Below, in pieces: positions 1 through 4,568 of a stretch of 5,654 nucleotides of DNA. Numbering within the stretch: the stretch's first letter is position 1; every line of letters starts with the position of its first letter. This DNA is from Bifidobacteriaceae bacterium. Its GTDB lineage: Bacteria; Actinomycetota; Actinomycetes; Actinomycetales; WQXJ01. The stretch lies in the NCBI GenBank assembly GCA_031255075.1, contig JAIRTF010000204.1, positions 1 to 5,654 on the forward strand, written 5' to 3'. Made by a program: the position numbers and the translations under genes. The notes under the pieces were generated by a model, which made no database searches, was not told the origin of the DNA, and saw only the letters and a list, made by a program, of their open reading frames with translations.

Positions 1-2
1 AG

Positions 3-1085
3 ACCACGACCGGCGCCGACTGGGGTTCATTCCCGCAGGATTTCGTTGACTTCCAGATGCTCACCGGGCAGTCCTCTTACTGGTACTCCTCAGGTGGCGC
101 GGCCGATGCCAAGAAGCCCGCCAAAGAATTGGCCGTCAGCTGGACCATCTCAACTCCGCCCGCTGCAGCGCCAACTGTCTCAACAGCTACCCAGACGCTG
201 TCAGCTGACGGGGTCAACACCATCACAGTCACCGGCACCGGCTTCGATCCGAGCGCCTCAATTGGAACCAGACCGCCGCTGATGGGCGTCAGCTCCGGTG
301 TCTACGTGATCTTCGGTGTCTTCCCTGACACCTGGAAGCCCTCAGAGGGTGTCAGCGCCGCTGGCCGGGCCAATGTCGACACCCGCTGGGCGGTGCCCGC
401 TGAGAGTGTCAACGTCATTGGCGGGGCCCAGGCCGGCGCCATCGTGTTGCAACCCGATGGCTCGTTCTCCACCACGCTCAGCGTCTCCCAGGCGGCTGCC
501 GACCAACTGGCCGCTGAGAAAGGCATCACCGGCAACTACGGCATCTACACCTTTGCCGGCGGCGGCGCCACCGTGGCAGCCTTTGAAACATATACGCCGC
601 TGAGCTTCGAGCCAGGCCTGCCCGTCACCGTGGAAATCCCAGAAGGTAGCGGCGAACCGGGTGAATTCTCCTGGCAGGTCGTGGGCAACGCGGCCGTGTC
701 AATGGGCACCGCCACCGAGACCTCCAACGGCTTCGCGGCCAGCGGCGCCCTGCCGAACATCGAGATCACCGACACCCGTGTTGAGCAGGCCTCCTGGTCT
801 CTGACCGGCCAAGTGTCTGATTTCACCGGCACCGCTGGTCAGTTCAGCGGATCGGCGCTCGGTTGGACACCAGTGGTGTCCACCGCCGGCGCTGGAGCCC
901 AAGCTGGAACGTCGGTTGCGCCGGAAGCCAGCGGTGGTCTGGGCACCTCCAAGACGCTGGCTCACGCCGCCGCCGGTCACGCCCCAGGCACCGCCACCGT
1001 AGCCGCTTCGCTGGAACTGCGGGTGCCGTTGAGCACCCCGGCCGGCAGCTACACCGGTGTGCTGACCGTTACCGGAATCGGCTGA
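3..1085 (+). CDS. Secreted surface protein with C-terminal WxL-like domain (5' end outside window)
   Basis: The reading frame is open to the window edge, so the start and signal peptide are missing; the ATG at 57 is internal. 360 residues are visible. Residues 1-48 end a beta-rich domain with Y-W-Y-S-S-G and A-D-A-K-K-P, possibly the last strands of an HtaA-like haem-binding domain (weak). After a Pro/Ala linker (about 50-58) comes a domain of about 140 residues with R-P-P-L, G-V-Y-V-I-F-G, W-K-P-S and N-Y-G-I-Y-T. I remember these motifs from actinobacterial surface proteins but know no function. The last 150 residues resemble a WxL domain: D-T-R, W-S-L (795-803), D-F-T, L-G-W-T-P (858-872) and a final strand L-R-V-P...A-G-S-Y. 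There is no LPXTG motif, membrane helix or basic tail, so non-covalent attachment is inferred. The next gene starts 3 bases after the stop and encodes a likely membrane partner. Ligand unknown. Confidence 0.82.
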   Translation, partial: TTTGADWGSFPQDFVDFQMLTGQSSYWYSSGGAADAKKPAKELAVSWTISTPPAAAPTVSTATQTLSADGVNTITVTGTGFDPSASIGTRPPLMGVSSGVYVIFGVFPDTWKPSEGVSAAGRANVDTRWAVPAESVNVIGGAQAGAIVLQPDGSFSTTLSVSQAAADQLAAEKGITGNYGIYTFAGGGATVAAFETYTPLSFEPGLPVTVEIPEGSGEPGEFSWQVVGNAAVSMGTATETSNGFAASGALPNIEITDTRVEQASWSLTGQVSDFTGTAGQFSGSALGWTPVVSTAGAGAQAGTSVAPEASGGLGTSKTLAHAAAGHAPGTATVAASLELRVPLSTPAGSYTGVLTVTGIG

Positions 1086-1088
1086 CGA

Positions 1089-2258
1089 ATGACTGATGGA
1101 GGCACTCGCCGAAGCGGTGGGCACCACCGGAGAGACCTCGCCGTTGGCTTGGCCGTGCTGTGCATGGCAGCGTTCAGCTTCACACCCGGTGCGTCTGCTG
1201 ACGAGCCGCCTCCATCTCTGCCCGGCGGGGCCGTCGGTTGGGCTTTGAGCCCGGCTGACGGCCCCCTCGGGACCAACCGAGCGAACTATTCCTACCTGAC
1301 CGCGCCCGGCAACACCATCAATGACGCCATAGTCATCTCCTCCCGGGCCACTGAGACCCTGGTCTTGGATGTCTACGCGGCGGACGGCTTCACCACCCCA
1401 GATGGTCTGCTGGACCTGGGTGTGGCGGCGGTCCAACCGGAAGACGCCGGCGCTTGGGCCAGCTTCGGTGACCCCATCGATGGCTCCACTCCGGTGCCCG
1501 ATGCCGCCTACCCAGCCCCCGCCCCAGGTACGGGGGGTGCCAGCGCGGCATCGCCCACCTTCAAACAACGTATCCAGGTGACCTTGCCGGCTGGTGGAGC
1601 GGTGACCGTGCCGTTCCAGTGGACCGTCCCGGCCGATGCCGCCCCCGGAGACCACGCCGCCGGCATTGTCACCTCGCAAACCGAAGCCCTGCCCGGAGAG
1701 ACCGTGGCCGTGGACCGGCGGTTGGCTTTGCGGGCCTATTTCACCGTGGCCGGCGATCTCAAACCGGGCCTGACCATCTCCGACCTGCGGGTCAAAGCTG
1801 ATGGCGGCGGTTCGCCGTTCGCTTCCGGCAGCTTGGACGTCCGCTATTCGCTGGTCAACACCGGCAACGCCCGGGTGGTGCCAACTGAACGGATAGCCAC
1901 CCATGGTCCATTTGGGCTGGGGCGCCACAGCGCCGGCGACCCGCAAGTCCTGCCGGAGGTGCTGCCCGGCTCCTACCTGGCCCGCCAAGCAACTGTCAAA
2001 GGCGTGTTTCCGCTGTTCAGGACAACTGTCGAGGTGACCGTTGACGGTGTCGCAATAGCTGTAGGCGCCGAAGGGGCGGTCGCCTCAGCCGCCGGATCGA
2101 AGGCGGTTTGGACTGTGCCGTGGGTCTGGTTGGGCATCATCATCGTGGTGTTGGTGGCCGCTGTAGGTTGGCCTCTGTGGCGAGCCCGTCACCGCGTCCA
2201 GGTGGCCGATGCCGCCGATGGGTCCACCGGGGGTCAGGACCAGGCCGTGTCGGTTTGA
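1089..2258 (+). CDS. WxL-interacting-protein-like (DUF916-type) membrane-anchored surface protein
   Basis: 389 residues. Residues 1-37 look like a signal peptide: Arg/His-rich N-region with R14-R15, hydrophobic core 17-31, likely cleavage after A-S-A (35-37). Residues 49-200 resemble DUF916, the peptidoglycan-binding part of Firmicute WxL-interacting proteins: G-W-A-L-S-P at the mature N-terminus, an L-P-A-G-G...V-P-F strand and P-G-D-H-A-A-G-I-V (186-194). A Pro/Ala/Gly-rich insert (about 134-156) interrupts it. Residues 225-325 form a second beta-rich region with V-N-T-G-N, in the position of the WxL-binding domain (DUF3324). One membrane helix (about 343-364) is followed by R-A-R-H-R and a 20-residue tail, giving an outside-facing protein with its C-terminus in the cytoplasm. 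The ATG lies 3 bases after the preceding stop without a strong Shine-Dalgarno, which suggests translational coupling. Family assignment is from remembered motifs; the role as anchor for the upstream WxL-like protein is inferred. Confidence 0.82.
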   Translation: MTDGGTRRSGGHHRRDLAVGLAVLCMAAFSFTPGASADEPPPSLPGGAVGWALSPADGPLGTNRANYSYLTAPGNTINDAIVISSRATETLVLDVYAADGFTTPDGLLDLGVAAVQPEDAGAWASFGDPIDGSTPVPDAAYPAPAPGTGGASAASPTFKQRIQVTLPAGGAVTVPFQWTVPADAAPGDHAAGIVTSQTEALPGETVAVDRRLALRAYFTVAGDLKPGLTISDLRVKADGGGSPFASGSLDVRYSLVNTGNARVVPTERIATHGPFGLGRHSAGDPQVLPEVLPGSYLARQATVKGVFPLFRTTVEVTVDGVAIAVGAEGAVASAAGSKAVWTVPWVWLGIIIVVLVAAVGWPLWRARHRVQVADAADGSTGGQDQAVSV

Positions 2259-2284
2259 CCTGAAGGCCGGGGGAACCGTAACCT
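2255..2284 (+). promoter_or_regulatory. Predicted promoter of the rplU-rpmA-obgE-proB operon
   Basis: A -35 element TTGACC (2255-2260) and a -10 element TAACCT (2279-2284, fits TANNNT) are separated by 18 bases, a good match to housekeeping sigma-70-type promoters. The -35 hexamer contains the TGA stop of the upstream surface-protein gene. Transcription would start near 2290-2292, leaving a leader of about 95 nt before rplU. This is a pattern match and has not been tested. Confidence 0.55.
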
Positions 2285-2295
2285 AGTAGGTCGGT
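2275..2295. repeat. Imperfect inverted repeat over the -10 element
   Basis: The perfect palindrome ACCTA-G-TAGGT (2281-2291) is flanked by ACCG (2275-2278) on the left and CGGT (2292-2295) on the right. The flanks are also reverse complements, with an unpaired TA (2279-2280) on the left side only. It covers the -10 element and the predicted start site, so it could be an operator. The predicted transcript would contain only the right arm, so it is unlikely to act as RNA. Chance symmetry is possible. Confidence 0.35.
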
Positions 2296-2301
2296 ACGTT
2301 T

Positions 2302-2330
2302 CCGCCCTCTTGACGGGGGTGGTTCGTCAA
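2302..2330 (+). promoter_or_regulatory. rplU leader hairpin with loop complementary to downstream segment (possible pseudoknot)
   Basis: CCGCCCTC (2302-2309) pairs with GGGGGTGG (2315-2322), giving an 8-bp stem with two G-U pairs and the 5-nt loop TTGAC (2310-2314). All five loop bases are complementary to GTCAA (2326-2330), which lies 3 nt after the stem. The element could form an H-type pseudoknot if the stem partly opens, or TTGAC/GTCAA could form a competing hairpin. Leaders of rplU operons are known autoregulatory sites in some Gram-positive bacteria; I cannot say this one matches a described family. There is no U-run, so it is not an ordinary terminator. Confidence 0.5.
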
Positions 2331-2333
2331 ATC

Positions 2334-2354
2334 ATCCGCAATCTCCGGCCGGAT
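2334..2354 (+). repeat. Second inverted repeat in the rplU leader
   Basis: ATCCG (2334-2338) is complementary to CGGAT (2350-2354) across an 11-base gap. Inside it lies the perfect palindrome TCCGGCCGGA (2344-2353). The stem is short, and CCGG palindromes are common in DNA of this composition, so the meaning is uncertain. It sits between the main leader hairpin and the rplU ribosome binding region. Confidence 0.3.
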
Positions 2355-2386
2355 AGCTCCGCGCCGCAACAGATGGGAATCACGCT

Positions 2387-2695
2387 GTGGTTTACGCGAT
2401 AGTCAAGGCTGGTGGCCGCCAGGAAAAGGCGACCGTTGGTGACGTGCTGCTTTTGGACCGCCGGCCCGAAGCGGCAGGTGAGACCATTGAGCTGCCCGCC
2501 CTGCTGCTGGTGGACGGAGACAAAGTTGTCACCGAACCGAAGAAACTGGCCAAGGTCAAGGTCCTGGCCACAGTGGTGGGCAATGAGCGTGGCAAGAAGA
2601 TCAATATCTTCACTTACAAGAACAAGTCCGGGCAGCACCGGCATATGGGTCACCGGCAAGACCTGACCCGTGTCAAGGTCACCGAGATCAAGTAG
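2387..2695 (+). CDS. rplU: 50S ribosomal protein L21
   Basis: 102 residues, the normal L21 length. L21 binds 23S rRNA in the large subunit and contacts L20. The protein opens with V-Y-A-I-V-K-A-G-G-R-Q, the family's N-terminal signature, and carries K-I-N-I-F-T-Y-K-N-K-S-G (about residues 71-82) followed by H-R-H-M-G-H-R-Q and L-T-R-V-K-V-T at the C-terminus, the conserved rRNA-binding end. The start is GTG; no in-frame start lies in the few codons upstream, and the product begins exactly where L21 proteins begin. The Shine-Dalgarno is weak (GGGA at 2375-2378, about 8 nt away), so translation may depend on leader folding. It is the first gene of the operon, 26 or 27 bases before rpmA, and is probably transcribed from the promoter at 2255-2284. 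Nothing in the protein looks unusual. Confidence 0.97.
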   Translation: MVYAIVKAGGRQEKATVGDVLLLDRRPEAAGETIELPALLLVDGDKVVTEPKKLAKVKVLATVVGNERGKKINIFTYKNKSGQHRHMGHRQDLTRVKVTEIK

Positions 2696-2705
2696 AGCCC
2701 CAGGA

Positions 2706-2710
2706 AAGGA
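2706..2710 (+). promoter_or_regulatory. Ribosome binding site of rpmA
   Basis: AAGGA lies 12 nt before the rpmA ATG, within an A/G-rich stretch that also contains AGGA at 2702-2705. The spacing is a little long but this is the only purine-rich site in the 27-base gap after rplU. Confidence 0.5.
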
Positions 2711-2722
2711 AACGGACAGCAG

Positions 2723-2974
2723 ATGGCACACAAGAAGGGCGCCTCTTCCTCCCGCAACGGCCGGGACTCCAATGCCCAACGCCTAGGCGTGAAACTGTTT
2801 GGCGGCCAAGTCGTCAAGACTGGGCAGATCATTGTTCGCCAACACGGCACCCACTTCCATCCTGGCGTTGGCGTGGGCCGCGGTGGCGATGACACCCTGT
2901 TCGCAATGGCGGACGGCCACGTCCGCTTTGGCCACCGGCGCGGCCGCCGAGTGGTCGACGTAGTAGAAGGCTGA
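2723..2974 (+). CDS. rpmA: 50S ribosomal protein L27
   Basis: 83 residues, typical for bacterial L27. L27 reaches into the peptidyl-transferase centre with its N-terminal tail and helps place tRNA substrates. The tail M-A-H-K-K-G-A-S-S-S-R-N-G-R-D-S is present from the first residue, so there is no N-terminal extension of the kind Firmicutes cleave with the Prp protease. The core F-G-G-Q-V-V, I-V-R-Q-H-G-T-H-F-H-P-G and G-R-G-G-D-D-T-L-F-A is intact, ending R-R-G-R-R-V-V-D-V. It lies directly downstream of rplU, as in most bacteria, and is followed by 67 bases holding a stem-loop before obgE. The assignment is certain. Confidence 0.98.
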   Translation: MAHKKGASSSRNGRDSNAQRLGVKLFGGQVVKTGQIIVRQHGTHFHPGVGVGRGGDDTLFAMADGHVRFGHRRGRRVVDVVEG

Positions 2975-2986
2975 CCAGGCCGTTTA

Positions 2987-3020
2987 CGCCAGGTGTGGTC
3001 ATTAGGGCCAAAGCCTGGCG
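2987..3020 (+). promoter_or_regulatory. Two-part stem-loop between rpmA and obgE
   Basis: CGCCAGG (2987-2993) pairs perfectly with CCTGGCG (3014-3020). After a small internal loop, TGGTC (2996-3000) pairs with GGCCA (3006-3010, one G-U), closing the 5-nt loop ATTAG. It ends 3 nt before the obgE Shine-Dalgarno. No U-run follows, so it is not a standard terminator. It could be a processing or stability element, a pause site, or a modulator of obgE translation. CCAGGC just after the rpmA stop (2975-2980) can compete for GCCTGG (3013-3018). Confidence 0.5.
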
Positions 3021-3023
3021 AAC

Positions 3024-3029
3024 GGAGGA
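3024..3029 (+). promoter_or_regulatory. Ribosome binding site of obgE
   Basis: GGAGGA is a strong Shine-Dalgarno sequence, but it lies 12 nt before the obgE GTG at 3042, longer than usual. No other start is available in frame. A closer GTG at 3034 is in another frame and gives only a 7-codon peptide ending at TAG 3055-3057. Confidence 0.65.
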
Positions 3030-3041
3030 TTTGGTGAGACC

Positions 3042-4568
3042 GTGGCCGCCTTCATAGACCGAGTCCAACTGAACCTGGCTGGCGGCCGGGGCGGCAACGG
3101 CTGTGTTTCGATTCGCCGCGAAAAGTACAAACCCCTGGCTGGGCCGGACGGCGGCAACGGCGGCCGCGGCGGCCATGTGATTCTGGAGGTAGACCCAGCT
3201 GCTTCAACTCTGCTCAGCTTCCACCGCGCACCCCACCAACGGGCCGGCAACGGCGCTCCCGGTGAAGGCAGCGGCCGTGATGGCGCCGCCGGCGCTGACA
3301 AGATTCTGACTGTGCCGGAAGGCACCGTGGTCAAGACCGCTGATGGCGAAGTCCTGGCTGATCTGCTGGGCGCCGGCACCCGGTTCACCGTGGCGGCCGG
3401 CGGCAGCGGCGGTCTGGGCAACGCCGCCCTGGCCTCATCCAAACGCAAAGCGCCCGGATTTGCCCTGCTGGGAGAACTGGGCGAAGAGCTGACCGTGGTG
3501 TTGGAACTGAAGCTGATTGCCGATGTAGCCCTGGTCGGATTCCCTTCCGCCGGTAAATCGGCACTGGTGGCGGCGATGTCCGCCGCCCGGCCCAAGATTG
3601 CCGATTATCCCTTCACCACCCTGGAACCTAACCTGGGCGTGGTCCAAGCTGGGCAAGCCCGTTTCACTATGGCTGACGTGCCTGGGCTGATCCCCGGCGC
3701 CAGCCACGGCAAAGGCTTGGGTCTGGAGTTCTTGCGACACATTGAACGCACCGCGGTGATCTGCCACGTCATAGACCTGGCCGCTCACGAATCCGACCGC
3801 GACCCGGTGGCGGATTACCACGCCCTGGAAGCGGAATTGGCCGCCTACCAGACCGCCATTGGCACCGATTCCGCCGTGCAGCCGTTGATGGAGCGGCCGC
3901 GGGTGATCGCGTTGAACAAGGCTGATCTGCCAGATGGCGCCGAAATGGCGGCCATGGTGCGCGGCGATCTGGAAGCCCTTGGCTGGCCGGTGCTGGAAGT
4001 TTCCGCCGTGTCCCATTTGCGGCTGAAAGAACTGGGCTACGAATTGGCCCGGCAGGTGAGCGCCAGCCGGCAAGTGGCAGCCACTGAAGCCAGCCGGCAG
4101 CGGGTGGTGCTCCGGCCAACTCCGCAAGATGCCCCTGATTTCACGGTCAAAGCCAGGCACGGGTCGGATGGCGCACCGCTGTTCCAAGTCCAGGGCCGCA
4201 AAGTGGAGCGATGGGTGGCTCAGACCGACTTCGCCAACGATGAAGCAGTCGGCTACCTGGCTGACCGGTTGGCCAAAGCCGGCGTTGAAGAGGCCTTGGC
4301 CGGCGCCGGGGCGGTGGCCGGAGATACGGTGGTGATTGGTCCGTTGGAAGGAGGCGTGGTGTTCGATTGGGAACCGGCCATGATGACCGGCACCGAGTTG
4401 TTGACCGGTCCGCGCGGCTCCGACCCGCGAGTCGATCCGCTGCGCCGGCGGACCAACCAGGAACGCCGCCGCGACTACCGTGACCTGATGGACGCCAAGA
4501 CCCGCGCCCGCACCGAACTGTGGACCGAACGCGAACAGGGTCACTGGACTGATCCAGGAGACGAATGA
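3042..4568 (+). CDS. obgE: Obg/CgtA family ribosome-assembly GTPase
   Basis: 508 residues. Obg proteins bind GTP/GDP and the 50S subunit, act in late large-subunit assembly and link it to growth and the stringent response. The glycine-rich Obg fold covers residues 1-158 (G-G-R-G-G-N-G, G-P-D-G-G-N-G-G-R-G-G). The G domain covers about 159-340: G1 G-F-P-S-A-G-K-S (166-173), G2 within Y-P-F-T-T-L (189-194), G3 D-V-P-G (212-215), G4 N-K-A-D (292-295) and G5 S-A-V (321-323). The OCT domain, found in actinobacterial and many Firmicute Obg proteins, covers about 365-445 and ends F-D-W-E-P. An Arg/Asp/Glu-rich tail (446-508) follows, as in other actinobacterial Obg. All nucleotide-binding motifs are intact. 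The GTG start gives the standard N-terminus A-A-F-I-D-R-V. The stop overlaps the start of proB. Confidence 0.97.
   Translation: MAAFIDRVQLNLAGGRGGNGCVSIRREKYKPLAGPDGGNGGRGGHVILEVDPAASTLLSFHRAPHQRAGNGAPGEGSGRDGAAGADKILTVPEGTVVKTADGEVLADLLGAGTRFTVAAGGSGGLGNAALASSKRKAPGFALLGELGEELTVVLELKLIADVALVGFPSAGKSALVAAMSAARPKIADYPFTTLEPNLGVVQAGQARFTMADVPGLIPGASHGKGLGLEFLRHIERTAVICHVIDLAAHESDRDPVADYHALEAELAAYQTAIGTDSAVQPLMERPRVIALNKADLPDGAEMAAMVRGDLEALGWPVLEVSAVSHLRLKELGYELARQVSASRQVAATEASRQRVVLRPTPQDAPDFTVKARHGSDGAPLFQVQGRKVERWVAQTDFANDEAVGYLADRLAKAGVEEALAGAGAVAGDTVVIGPLEGGVVFDWEPAMMTGTELLTGPRGSDPRVDPLRRRTNQERRRDYRDLMDAKTRARTELWTEREQGHWTDPGDE
4556..4560 (+). promoter_or_regulatory. Ribosome binding site of proB, inside the end of obgE
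   Basis: AGGAG lies 4 nt before the ATG at 4565 and 7 nt before the ATG at 4568. Both are in frame. The spacing favours 4568, but the ATGA overlap with the obgE stop makes 4565 possible too. Confidence 0.6.

Noticed and set aside
1..1085. Sortase LPXTG anchor on the first surface protein
   Set aside because: The protein ends G-I-G with no LPXTG, no hydrophobic stretch and no basic tail.
1089..1200. Tat signal peptide on the DUF916-like protein
   Set aside because: An R-R pair is present before the hydrophobic core, but the rest of the Tat consensus is missing. A Sec signal peptide is more likely.
699..1988. Long open frame on the minus strand (429 codons) opposite the surface pair
   Set aside because: It covers two well-supported + strand genes. 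The product is a Gly/Arg/His-rich low-complexity sequence with no recognisable domain, as expected for an antisense shadow in high-GC DNA.
2251..2278. CGGTT/AACCG inverted repeat as a terminator for the surface operon
   Set aside because: There are only 5 bp around an 18-base loop, no stable inner stem and no U-run. It also lies within the predicted promoter.
2971..3004. Separate promoter for obgE between rpmA and obgE
   Set aside because: CTGACC could be read as a -35, but no TANNNT element lies at proper spacing. The region is better explained by the stem-loop.
3075..3180. Repeated GGCGGCAACGG-type units as a DNA repeat array
   Set aside because: They encode the glycine-rich loops of the Obg fold, so the repetition comes from protein constraint and codon bias.
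3435..4544. Long open frame on the minus strand (369 codons) opposite obgE
   Set aside because: It is fully antisense to an intact obgE. The product is rich in Gly, His, Gln and Phe without family motifs. It is a codon-bias shadow.
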